Assembly (NCBI GenBank): GCA_031272685.1
Contig: JAISTI010000095.1
Location: 1 to 6,152, forward strand
Direction of reading: 5' to 3'
Source of the DNA: Propionibacteriaceae bacterium
GTDB lineage: Bacteria; Actinomycetota; Actinomycetes; Propionibacteriales; Propionibacteriaceae
DNA: 6,152 bases
Positions 1-6,093 of the stretch are shown here, piece after piece. The first letter of the stretch is position 1, and the number at the start of each line of letters is the position of its first letter. The notes beneath the pieces are model-generated. The model was given only the letters and a program-made list of their open reading frames with translations, had not been told where the DNA came from and did not search any database. A program made the translations under genes and the position numbers.

Positions 1-285
1 GACGACATGATCGACACCGCGGGCACCATCTGCAAGGCCGCCGAGGCGCTGGTGGCGAATGGCGCCGCGAAAGTGATCGCCGCCGCCACCCACCCCATCT
101 TCTCCGGCCCGGCTCCCAAGCGGCTGAACGAGGCGCCCTTCGACGAGATCATCGCCACCAACACCCTGCCGCTGCGCGAAGACGTGGTCATCCCGAACCT
201 CACCATCTTGTCCATCGCCCCGCTGCTCGCCTCCGCCATTCGCGCGGTCTTCGAAGACGGCTCGGTCACGTCGCTTTTCAATTGA
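1..285 (+). CDS. prs: Ribose-phosphate pyrophosphokinase (PRPP synthetase), C-terminal part only
   Basis: This is the 3' end of a gene that begins before the window; the reading frame is open from base 1 and stops at TGA 283-285, giving 94 residues of a protein usually about 310-330 long. The enzyme transfers pyrophosphate from ATP to ribose 5-phosphate, making PRPP for purine, pyrimidine, histidine, tryptophan and NAD synthesis in the cytoplasm. The fragment opens inside the family's ribose-phosphate binding loop (DDMIDTAGT, residues 1-9 of the fragment), followed by the conserved THPIFSGPA segment, the TNTLP strand and the family-typical C-terminal stretch ending in GSVTSLFN. The catalytic N-terminal half (ATP site, first PRPP signature) lies outside the window and cannot be judged. 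The next gene on the same strand is dapE, 53 bases on. In many actinobacteria prs is instead followed by the ribosomal L25/ctc gene, so this neighbour is slightly unusual. Identification is secure. Confidence 0.96.
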   Translation, partial: DDMIDTAGTICKAAEALVANGAAKVIAAATHPIFSGPAPKRLNEAPFDEIIATNTLPLREDVVIPNLTILSIAPLLASAIRAVFEDGSVTSLFN

Positions 286-286
286 G

Positions 287-308
287 ATTGCGGCTTGGAG
301 GCCGCAAT
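287..308 (+). terminator. Perfect hairpin after prs, with an alternative partner downstream
   Basis: ATTGCGGC (287-294) and GCCGCAAT (301-308) form a perfect 8-bp stem with the six-base loop TTGGAG, starting two bases after the prs stop. A second copy of ATTGCGGC at 314-321 can pair with the same 301-308 arm (loop 309-313), so two mutually exclusive hairpins are possible. No T-run follows, so this is not a classical intrinsic terminator; GC-rich actinobacteria often have such T-poor stems, and an attenuator or mRNA-stabilising role is equally possible. The pairing is directly visible; the function is inferred. Confidence 0.45.
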
Positions 309-345
309 GGCATATTGCGGCTCGGATAGGCTGGGGCCGTGCTAG
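307..345 (+). CDS. Possible 12-codon leader peptide overlapping the dapE start
   Basis: A short frame, ATG 307-309 to TAG 343-345, encodes MAYCGSDRLGPC. It has a good Shine-Dalgarno match, GGAGG at 297-301, five bases before the ATG. This is better than anything in front of dapE. Its stop lies seven bases into dapE, whose GTG (339-341) is in another frame, so ribosomes finishing the peptide could restart on dapE. The ribosome site sits in the loop, and the ATG in the 3' arm, of the 287-308 hairpin, so folding could gate translation. The peptide has no run of lysine codons, so it does not look like a classical amino-acid attenuator. A chance ORF is possible; there is no conservation evidence. 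Confidence 0.3.
   Translation: MAYCGSDRLGPC
327..332 (+). promoter_or_regulatory. Possible -10 box (TAGGCT) for a leaderless dapE mRNA
   Basis: TAGGCT fits the actinobacterial TAnnnT -10 pattern, and its last base is seven bases before the dapE GTG, the spacing expected if transcription began at the start codon itself. This would explain the weak ribosome site of dapE. No convincing -35 box is seen, and TAnnnT is a loose pattern. The alternative is read-through from prs with translational coupling. Confidence 0.2.
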
Positions 346-1382
346 AACCCGAAGGCGACTTGGTGCGGCTGTTCACCGACATCGTCAACATCGAATCAGT
401 CAGCGGCAACGAAGGCCCGCTCGCTGACGCTGTGGAGGCGGCGCTGCGCCCGTACCCTCACCTGGAAGTCAGCCGATTTGCAGACACCGTCATTGCCCGC
501 ACCAACCTCGGTCGGGCTGAGCGGGTGGTTGTCGCCGGCCATCTCGACACCGTGCCGCTGGCCGGAAATCTGCCCGCCCGCCAGGAAGGGGAGCGGGTGT
601 ACGGCCGGGGCACCGCCGACATGAAAGGCGGGGTGGCCGTGGCGCTGGCCGCCGCCGCCCGGCTGAACAACCCCAGCCGCGACGTCACCTGGATTTTCTA
701 CGACCACGAAGAGGTGGACGAGAAAATGAACTCGCTGGGCCACCTCGACCCGGCGCTGCTCGCCGCCGACCTCGCCATCCTGATGGAGCCCACCAGCGCC
801 GGCATCGAAGGCGGCTGTCAAGGCAATATGCGCTTCGCCATCACCACCAAGGGCGTTGCCGCCCACGCCGCCCGCGCCTGGAAAGGCCACAACGCCATCC
901 ACGAGGCTTTCGACGTGCTGGCCCGGCTGGTGCGCTACAAGCCGCGGGAAGTGGAAGTCGACGGGCTGGTTTACCGCGAGGGGCTGAACGCGGTGCGTAT
1001 CGAGGGCGGCATCGCCTCCAACGTCATCCCAGACTCCTGCCGCATCGAAATTGCCTTCCGCTTCGCCCCCGACCGAGACGAGGCGGACGCCAAGCGCTTC
1101 TGCGAGCAAACCTTCACCGGCTTCCGGTTGGAGTATCTGGATTTCGCCCTCGGCGCGCGCCCCGGCCTGGATCGGCCCATCGCCCGCGAATTCGCCCAGG
1201 CTGTCGGCGGGCAGCCCAGGCCAAAATATGGCTGGACGGATGTCGCCCGCTTTTCCGCGCTGGGCGTCCCGGCGCTGAATTTCGGGCCGGGAGATCCCGG
1301 CAAGGCGCACGCCGATGATGAGTATTGCGACACCGGCGAGCTGGGCGTGAGCCTAAAAGCCCTGCTCGACTTCCTGGGCTGA
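339..1382 (+). CDS. dapE: Succinyl-diaminopimelate desuccinylase (M20 peptidase family)
   Basis: Hydrolyses N-succinyl-LL-diaminopimelate to succinate and LL-diaminopimelate in the succinylase branch of lysine and meso-DAP synthesis, in the cytoplasm, with two metal ions. The 347 residues show the M20 metal site in order: H68 and D70 in GHLDTVP, bridging D94 in GTADMKGG, catalytic glutamate E124 next to metal ligand E125 in DHEEVD, E150 in LMEPT, and H324 in KAHADDEY. The lid/dimerisation domain covers roughly residues 170-280, opening with KGVAAHAARAWKGHNAI. The GWTDVARF and NFGPGDP stretches near the end favour DapE of the Gram-positive type over ArgE or a general carboxypeptidase. The GTG start is favoured because an in-frame TAG lies at 327-329; the next candidate, GTG 363, would remove the first conserved residues. 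The ribosome site is weak (GGATAGG, 324-330), so coupling to an upstream peptide or leaderless translation is possible. It converges on the efflux operon. Confidence 0.93.
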   Translation: MLEPEGDLVRLFTDIVNIESVSGNEGPLADAVEAALRPYPHLEVSRFADTVIARTNLGRAERVVVAGHLDTVPLAGNLPARQEGERVYGRGTADMKGGVAVALAAAARLNNPSRDVTWIFYDHEEVDEKMNSLGHLDPALLAADLAILMEPTSAGIEGGCQGNMRFAITTKGVAAHAARAWKGHNAIHEAFDVLARLVRYKPREVEVDGLVYREGLNAVRIEGGIASNVIPDSCRIEIAFRFAPDRDEADAKRFCEQTFTGFRLEYLDFALGARPGLDRPIAREFAQAVGGQPRPKYGWTDVARFSALGVPALNFGPGDPGKAHADDEYCDTGELGVSLKALLDFLG

Positions 1383-1450
1383 CTCCATACCTCCCAGAGA
1401 GCCAGCCCAGGACTTGGGGCGCGCGGGCGCTAGCCCAGGCGCGTCACCCC
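1373..1450. terminator. Structured convergent gap between dapE and the efflux operon, possible bidirectional terminator
   Basis: Only 47 bases separate the two converging stop codons. CCTGGGCT at the end of dapE (1373-1380) is perfectly complementary to AGCCCAGG at 1404-1411, and again to AGCCCAGG at 1432-1439 inside the end of adaptor B. A second nested structure pairs GGGGCGCGC (1417-1425) with GCGCG and CCCC (1439-1450, three-base bulge), enclosing a small GGGC/GCCC stem (1425-1428 with 1433-1436). There is no T-run on either strand. The repeats are directly visible; termination is inferred from position. Confidence 0.4.
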
Positions 1451-2830
1451 CTCAGTGTCGAGCGGGATGGTCAGGTCGGCCAGCACTACCAGCTGCCCGG
1501 CCTCGATGTCCTTGACCTCGATCCAGCCGTCCTTGCCAGCGACGCCGTATTCGACCTCCACGTCCTGCGCCTCGGCGGCGTCGGCGGAATCGACCACCTG
1601 CACTGTGCCGACGCCCGTGCCGGTCGGGGTGAGGGCGGAGGCGGGAATGGTGACCGCGTCGGAAGCCGTGCCGACCTCGATGGTGACGGTGGCGCTGGCG
1701 CCGGTGACCAGCAGGGCCTGCGGGTCGGTGACGGTGACCGTCATCGGATAGGCCGGATCGCCGGAAGAGGCGCCGAACCAGAAGTTGTCGGAGGTGGCGG
1801 CCAGCGGGCTGATGGCGGTGACTTCTCCGGACAACTGAGCCTGGGAGCCAACCGGGGTGACGGTAACTGGGGTGCCGAGGTCGATTACCTGGCGCACCGA
1901 CAGCGGCACGTCCAGGGTCACGACGGCCGTTTCGGAATCGGTGATGATGGTGACGGTGCCCGACGAGCTGCCGCCCTTGACCAGGGTGAGCGCCCCGACC
2001 GTGCCGGACACCGAAGCGGTCAGCTTTGCCGCTTTCAGGTTCTTGTTCGCCGCCTTGAGCTGCTGTTCGGCGCGGATCACCGAGGCAAGCGCCCGAGCCT
2101 CCTGCGCCTCGTCGACGGCGGGCGTGACGGTCTTGTATTTCACCTTCGGCTGGCTTGCCCCGCCGCCGCTGCTGCCGCCGGCGGCCTTCTCCGCCGCCGC
2201 GAGCTGCTTCTGCACCGCGTCCAGCGCTGTAATCGCCTTTTGCAGGTTTTCGGTGGCGGTGGCGCACTGTTTGGGCGTCAGGCCATCAGTGCATTTCTTC
2301 AGATATTTCTTGTTGGCCTTGGCCAAATCCTTCAGCCCATTGTTCGCGGCGGTGATCAGGGCGGTGGAATCGGTGCTGCTGCCGCCGGGAGTGCTGCCGC
2401 CGCCGGAGACGGCGTTCTTGCTGCTCGATTTGGACGACGAAGTGGTGACCGGCACCTTGTAGGAGGCCGGGTGCTGCACGGTGTAAAGCTGAGCTTCGGC
2501 TTGCGCCAACTCGGCTTCGGCTTCGGCGACCGCCTGCTTCAACTCGATGGTGTAGAGCTTGGCGAGGGTGTCGCCTTCTTCCACCACGTCTCCGACGGCC
2601 ACTTTCACCGACGAAACAGTTCCGGACGTGCCGAAAGACTCTTCCACGGTGCCTTCGCGGGCGGCGGTGCCGGTGGCGGACCACAGCTGCGTCACCGACC
2701 GGGTCTGGGCGGCGGCGGTGATGAAGCGCGCTTCGGCGGCCACGGCGGACGGCGCCGAAGCCAGGAAGGCCAGGTGCCCCACCAGCAGCGACAGAGCCGT
2801 CAGGATGGTAATTCTGCGTTTGGTTCTCAT
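1430..2830 (-). CDS. HlyD/MacA-type exporter adaptor B, secreted, with a split helical domain
   Basis: 466-residue adaptor (membrane-fusion protein family) for the ABC exporter encoded just upstream. Residues 1-32 look like a Sec signal peptide: MRTKRR, a hydrophobic core, then an AVA/A cleavage motif near residues 29-32. The biotinyl-lipoyl half-motifs are at about 64-98 (SGTVSSVKVAVGDVVEEGD) and 270-300 (ASVSGTVGALTLVKGG). Between them is an Ala/Glu/Lys-rich helical region, about 95-268, interrupted by a Ser/Gly linker (130-155) and a second Gly/Ser stretch (218-226), with C180 and C189, the only cysteines, in the middle. A beta-barrel (about 305-388) and membrane-proximal part (about 390-460) follow. 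It starts at ATG 2830 after AGAGGAG (2844-2838, seven bases away), 22 bases behind the permease. It resembles adaptor A mainly in the lipoyl region (VGDVVE shared). Lacking a second membrane segment, it may be free or held only by an uncleaved signal. Substrate unknown. Confidence 0.85.
   Translation of the reverse strand: MRTKRRITILTALSLLVGHLAFLASAPSAVAAEARFITAAAQTRSVTQLWSATGTAAREGTVEESFGTSGTVSSVKVAVGDVVEEGDTLAKLYTIELKQAVAEAEAELAQAEAQLYTVQHPASYKVPVTTSSSKSSSKNAVSGGGSTPGGSSTDSTALITAANNGLKDLAKANKKYLKKCTDGLTPKQCATATENLQKAITALDAVQKQLAAAEKAAGGSSGGGASQPKVKYKTVTPAVDEAQEARALASVIRAEQQLKAANKNLKAAKLTASVSGTVGALTLVKGGSSSGTVTIITDSETAVVTLDVPLSVRQVIDLGTPVTVTPVGSQAQLSGEVTAISPLAATSDNFWFGASSGDPAYPMTVTVTDPQALLVTGASATVTIEVGTASDAVTIPASALTPTGTGVGTVQVVDSADAAEAQDVEVEYGVAGKDGWIEVKDIEAGQLVVLADLTIPLDTEGVTRLG
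2366..2443 (-). other. Ser/Gly-rich linker in adaptor B
   Basis: Codes for residues 130-155 of adaptor B, almost entirely Ser, Gly, Thr, Lys (TSSSKSSSKN, then GGGSTPGGSSTDS). It divides what would normally be an uninterrupted helical hairpin. A shorter Gly/Ser stretch (residues 218-226, bases 2153-2179) lies on the other side of the cysteine pair, so the central helical block (about 156-217) looks like an extra flexible-tethered module. Confidence 0.7.
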
Positions 2831-2852
2831 GGGTTTGCTCCTCTTTCGCTTC

Positions 2853-4073
2853 TCACTCGCTGCGCAGCGCGTCGATCGGGGCCATCTTCGCGGCCCGCGA
2901 GGCCGGGTACACCCCGGCGACGATGCCGATTGTCATGGCCACCGCCAAGGCGATCAGCGTTGCCGACATGGAGATGGAGACCGTCATGTTTTGCTCGGTC
3001 AGGAAGGGGTTGATCGCGGCTGCGCCGCCGAAGCCCAGGCCCACGCCCAGCAGGCCGCCGGTCAGGCCCAGGATGGCCGCCTCCACCAGGAACTGCTGGC
3101 GGATCACGCCCGGGGTCGCGCCCAACGCCTTGCGCAGGCCGATTTCGCGCACCCGCTCCGAGACGGACACCAGCATGATGTTCATCACGCCGATGCCGCC
3201 CACCAGCAGCGAGATGGCGGCGATTCCGCCCAGCAGCAGGGTGAGCAGGGCGGTGATCGACTCGACCGTCTCCACCAGCGACTGCTGGGTGCTGACGGTG
3301 AAGTCCATGTTGTCCGCCGTCACTTGGTGGGCGGAGAGCAGCGCCTTGTTGACTTCTTGCTGGGCGGCGGCGAGCCGGTCGGAGCTGGCCGCCTCCAGGT
3401 AGATGGAACTCAAGGCCGCGCCTTCGGCGAACCGATCGCCGTAGGTGGTGGACGGGACGATCACCACGTCGTCTTCATCGCCGGTCAGCGAGGAGCCGGA
3501 TTCGGCCAGCACCCCGATGACGGTGAAAGTCTGGCTGTTGATTTGCAGGCTCTGCCCGATGGGCTCCTGCCCGGAGAACAGCTCCTCGGCGGTGGTGGTG
3601 CCGATGACGGCGACGCTGGAGTGCGCTTCCAACTCGGCCTTGGTGAAGAACCGGCCGGTGTCCACCGACTTGGCCCGCACCTCCAAGTAGTCGGGCACGG
3701 TGCCGTACATTTGGGAAGTCCAGGTGGTGGTGGCCGAGCGCAGGCTAGCGGAGCCGGAATATACCGGCGCGACGGCGGCCACGTCGGGCACCACGTCTTT
3801 GTCGGCCAGCATGGTGGCGTCGTCTTCGGTGAGGGATTCGAAGCTGGAAGCGCCCCGGAACGACCCGGAGGTCGTGGAGCCGGGGGTGACGATCAGCATG
3901 TTCGAGCCGAGGGCGTTGATCTGGTTGGTGATCGCCTCGGTGGCGCCTTGGCCCAGGCCGACGGTGAGCATCACCGCGGCGATGCCGATCAGGATGCCGA
4001 GCAGGGTGAGGATGGAGCGCATCCGGCGGGCGTTGAGCGCCTCGATGGCGGTGCGGACGGTCTGCAGGAACAT
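2853..4073 (-). CDS. MacB-type ABC exporter permease (FtsX family)
   Basis: 406-residue membrane subunit of a MacB-like mechanotransmission exporter. Visible layout: a short cytoplasmic N-terminus; TM1 at about 19-40 (ILTLLGILIGIAAVMLTVGL); a large extracytoplasmic MacB-type core domain, about 45-270; and three C-terminal helices at about 273-300, 327-355 and 370-390. The loop VSERVREIGLRKALGAT (304-320) is the conserved FtsX coupling segment that contacts the ATPase. The ending YPASRAAKMAPIDALRSE is typical of the family. Unlike Gram-negative MacB, no ATPase is fused; that subunit is the preceding gene. The ATG shares its A with the TGA of the ATPase gene (TGATG, 4075-4071), implying translational coupling, behind a G-rich ribosome site (4090-4079). 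In this family the ATPase drives movement of the extracytoplasmic domain and adaptor, pushing out substrates taken up outside the membrane. The specific substrate here is unknown. Confidence 0.93.
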   Translation of the reverse strand: MFLQTVRTAIEALNARRMRSILTLLGILIGIAAVMLTVGLGQGATEAITNQINALGSNMLIVTPGSTTSGSFRGASSFESLTEDDATMLADKDVVPDVAAVAPVYSGSASLRSATTTWTSQMYGTVPDYLEVRAKSVDTGRFFTKAELEAHSSVAVIGTTTAEELFSGQEPIGQSLQINSQTFTVIGVLAESGSSLTGDEDDVVIVPSTTYGDRFAEGAALSSIYLEAASSDRLAAAQQEVNKALLSAHQVTADNMDFTVSTQQSLVETVESITALLTLLLGGIAAISLLVGGIGVMNIMLVSVSERVREIGLRKALGATPGVIRQQFLVEAAILGLTGGLLGVGLGFGGAAAINPFLTEQNMTVSISMSATLIALAVAMTIGIVAGVYPASRAAKMAPIDALRSE

Positions 4074-4798
4074 CAGGCCTTCCCCCCTTCGATTTTGGCG
4101 GCCCCGCCCTGGGGGTTGGTCACGATCTTGGAGATGAGCCCGTCGCGCAGGTGGACCACGCGGGCGGCGCGGGCGGCGACTTCGGCCTCGTGGGTGATGA
4201 CGACCAGCGTCTTGCCTTGGCCGTGCAGCTCGTCGAACAGGTCGAGCAGATCGTTGGTGGAGACGGAGTCGAGCGCGCCGGTCGGCTCGTCGGCCAGGAT
4301 CAGCGCCGGGTCGGTCACCAGCGCGCGGGCGACGGCCACCCGCTGCTGCTGGCCGCCGGACAGCTCACCGGGCCGGTGCTCGGAACGGTCGGCCAATCCC
4401 ACTCTGGCTAGGGCTTTCGCCGCCCGCTCGCGGCGCTGGCTGGCGGGCACGCCCGCATAGAGCAGCGGCACCTCCACATTGCGCAGCGCGGTGAGGGTGG
4501 GCAGCAGGTTGAACTGCTGGAAGACAAAGCCGATTTTCTGGTTGCGGATGCGGGCGAGCTGGCGTTCGCTCATTTCCGAGGTGTCCACACCGTCGATCTC
4601 GTATTCTCCCTCGGTGGCGACATCCAGACATCCGATGATGTGCATCAGGGTGGACTTTCCCGAGCCGGACGGCCCCATGATGGCGGCGTATTCGCCTTCT
4701 TCGACGTCGAGGTCGATGCCGCGCAGGGCCTGCACCTGAACCTCTTCAGAGCTGAAATAGGTCTTGCGGACTCCCCGCAAGGTGAGCAAATCTGTCAT
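4073..4798 (-). CDS. ABC exporter ATP-binding protein (MacB/LolD/YknY-like)
   Basis: 241-residue cytoplasmic ATPase that should dimerise and power the downstream permease. All motifs are intact: Walker A GPSGSGKST (42-50), Q-loop FVFQQFN with Q95, signature LSGGQQQRVAVARAL (146-160), Walker B LILADEP (166-172) with catalytic E171, D-loop GALD, and switch histidine H203 in VVITHE. QFNLLPTLTALRNVEVPL after the Q-loop is characteristic of the MacB/LolD group that serves FtsX-type permeases. The C-terminus carries about 18 extra Gly/Ala/Lys-rich residues with no evident motif. ATG 4798 is well supported: AGGAGG (4812-4807) lies eight bases upstream and overlaps the TAG stop of adaptor A, so the two genes are tightly linked (12-base gap). 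It overlaps the permease by one base. Confidence 0.96.
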   Translation of the reverse strand: MTDLLTLRGVRKTYFSSEEVQVQALRGIDLDVEEGEYAAIMGPSGSGKSTLMHIIGCLDVATEGEYEIDGVDTSEMSERQLARIRNQKIGFVFQQFNLLPTLTALRNVEVPLLYAGVPASQRRERAAKALARVGLADRSEHRPGELSGGQQQRVAVARALVTDPALILADEPTGALDSVSTNDLLDLFDELHGQGKTLVVITHEAEVAARAARVVHLRDGLISKIVTNPQGGAAKIEGGKA

Positions 4799-4806
4799 CG
4801 GGCGCG

Positions 4807-4813
4807 CCTCCTA
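4807..4813 (-). promoter_or_regulatory. Ribosome binding site fused to the adaptor A stop codon
   Basis: On the minus strand TAGGAGG combines the TAG stop of adaptor A with a perfect AGGAGG Shine-Dalgarno, eight bases before the ATPase ATG. This fixes the ATPase start and suggests that ribosomes ending adaptor A can reload directly. Confidence 0.8.
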
Positions 4814-6067
4814 GCCGCCCATGCGCTGCGGCCGGGACATAGCCGGTCCGCCTCCGCCGCCTTGGACCACCACGGTGCCGCCGCCGACGCCCATGCCGCC
4901 CATGCCCATGCCGCCGCCGAACTCGCCGTCGGTGGCCGCTTCGGTGGACATCGGGATATTCATGGTGATCTGCACCTCGTCGCCCTCGCTCAGCCCGGAG
5001 GTGACCTCAGTCAGGTCGCCGAGCGTCTTGCCGATGGTGATGTCGACTTTCGTGCCGTCGGCCTTGGTGACGTACATCTGCTCGCCGTCGGCCTGCACGG
5101 CGGCGGTGGCCACCGCCAGCACGTCCGGGGTTTCCGAGGTGGTGATGGTGGCGGTGGCGGTGGTGCCGGAGTAGAGCTTGTCGTTTTCGGCGGTGAGCTT
5201 GACAGTGACGGGGAAGGTGGCCTGCCCGTCCATGCTGGAGCTGGCCACGATGCCGACGGTGGCGACCTCGCCCTCTACGGGCTCTTGGGATTCGCCGATG
5301 GTGACGGTGGCTTTCTGCCCGGCTTTCACATTTGCGATGTCTGCGGATGAGACGGTGCCCTCCACCTGCCAGGCTTTCGGGTCGAGCACCAGGAAGGCGG
5401 CGCTGGAGGAGGTGTCCATGCTGGAATTGGAACCGCCGATGCTGTCGCCTTTGTTGATGTTCACCTCGGCGACAGTGCCCGCGATGGTGGATCGCAGCAC
5501 CGCGCTCTTCAGGTTCGATTTCGCGGTGGCGAGCGCCGCTTTAGCGGATTCGACCTGCGCTTTGGCGGATTTCTTCTGCGCGGAGGTGCCGTCGTCGAGC
5601 GCGTCGGAATAATCCGCCTTCGCGCTGGTGAGGTTGGCCTCGGCCATCTCCACGGCGTCTTGTAGGTCGGCGTCGTCGATCTTGGCGAGTTTGTCGTCTT
5701 TCTCCACCACGTCGCCGACCTTCACGTAGACCTTGGTGACGGTGCCCGAGACGGCGAAGTTTAGCTCCGCTTGGGTGGCCGGGACGAGGGTGCCGTCCAG
5801 GCCGACGGTCTCGGAAAGGGTGGTGCGCTCGACGGTGGCGGTGCGGGTGAGGGTGAAGGGAACCTCCTCTGTCTCAGCGGGCTGCAATGCGTTGTACACC
5901 GCTACACCGCCACCGGCGAGCAATATCAGCGCCAAAGCGAGCACTATCCAGGTGCCGATTCGGCGCTTTTTCCGCCGTTTCGGCTGCGCTGCACCGGCTG
6001 GGGGGTCGGCGTTTTCAGGGGGCGCTGGATTGGCTGCGGTACTCGTTTTGGGCTGGTTCTCGGTCAC
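4811..6067 (-). CDS. HlyD/MacA-type exporter adaptor A, membrane-anchored, Met/Gly-rich tail
   Basis: 418-residue adaptor, first gene of the operon. Order of parts: a Pro/Ala-rich cytoplasmic N-terminus (1-30); a basic stop RKKRR before a single membrane helix at about 38-59 (positive-inside, so the rest is outside); first lipoyl half at about 99-131 (SGTVTKVYVKVGDVVEKDD); a short Ala/Lys/Asp-rich helical hairpin, about 132-190; second lipoyl half, about 188-212 (TIAGTVAEVNINKGDSIGG); a Ser-rich insert 213-224; beta-barrel, about 232-310; membrane-proximal domain, about 311-372; then a Gly/Met-rich tail 380-418. The GTG start at 6067 is chosen because the only upstream in-frame codons before TGA (6100-6098) are non-starts, and GGTGAT (6076-6071) matches the distal anti-Shine-Dalgarno complement. 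Expected to form a ring on the permease. It differs from adaptor B in its anchor, shorter hairpin and absence of cysteines. Substrate unknown. Confidence 0.9.
   Translation of the reverse strand: MTENQPKTSTAANPAPPENADPPAGAAQPKRRKKRRIGTWIVLALALILLAGGGVAVYNALQPAETEEVPFTLTRTATVERTTLSETVGLDGTLVPATQAELNFAVSGTVTKVYVKVGDVVEKDDKLAKIDDADLQDAVEMAEANLTSAKADYSDALDDGTSAQKKSAKAQVESAKAALATAKSNLKSAVLRSTIAGTVAEVNINKGDSIGGSNSSMDTSSSAAFLVLDPKAWQVEGTVSSADIANVKAGQKATVTIGESQEPVEGEVATVGIVASSSMDGQATFPVTVKLTAENDKLYSGTTATATITTSETPDVLAVATAAVQADGEQMYVTKADGTKVDITIGKTLGDLTEVTSGLSEGDEVQITMNIPMSTEAATDGEFGGGMGMGGMGVGGGTVVVQGGGGGPAMSRPQRMGG
4877..4918 (-). repeat. Short in-frame Gly-Met repeat in the adaptor A tail
   Basis: Repeated GGCATGGGC-type units encode GGGMGMGGMGVGGG (residues 384-397). 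Further Gly runs and two more methionines follow to the C-terminus (bases 4814-4876). The DNA is prone to slippage, so tail length may vary between strains. Confidence 0.7.
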
Positions 6068-6093
6068 GGCATCACCGTAGAAAGGGGCAATGT

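Noticed and set aside
396..1310. Minus-strand open frame inside dapE
   Set aside because: Shadow of dapE, which carries the complete metal-site series; no ribosome site or family likeness.
2153..2186. GCC/GGC-rich run as a possible repeat element
   Set aside because: Explained by Ala, Gly and Ser codons of the adaptor B linker.
1325..3013. Plus-strand open frame of 562 codons opposite adaptor B
   Set aside because: Antisense shadow of a gene with signal peptide, lipoyl halves and ribosome site; no domain of its own and it would overlap the dapE end.
2559..4460. Very long plus-strand open frame (633 codons) opposite the permease and ATPase
   Set aside because: It is antisense to two genes with full family motifs, its composition (Gly, Ala, Arg, His, Gln-rich) has no recognisable domain, and long antisense frames are expected from GC-biased third positions.
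4640..5350. Plus-strand His/Gly/Asp-rich frame opposite the ATPase and adaptor A
   Set aside because: Low-complexity composition produced by reading antisense through Ala/Thr/Val-rich coding sequence.
1430..6067. Naming the operon macrolide exporter (macAB)
   Set aside because: MacAB likeness defines the transport mechanism, not the substrate; two adaptors and a split ATPase/permease make transfer of the macrolide label unsafe.
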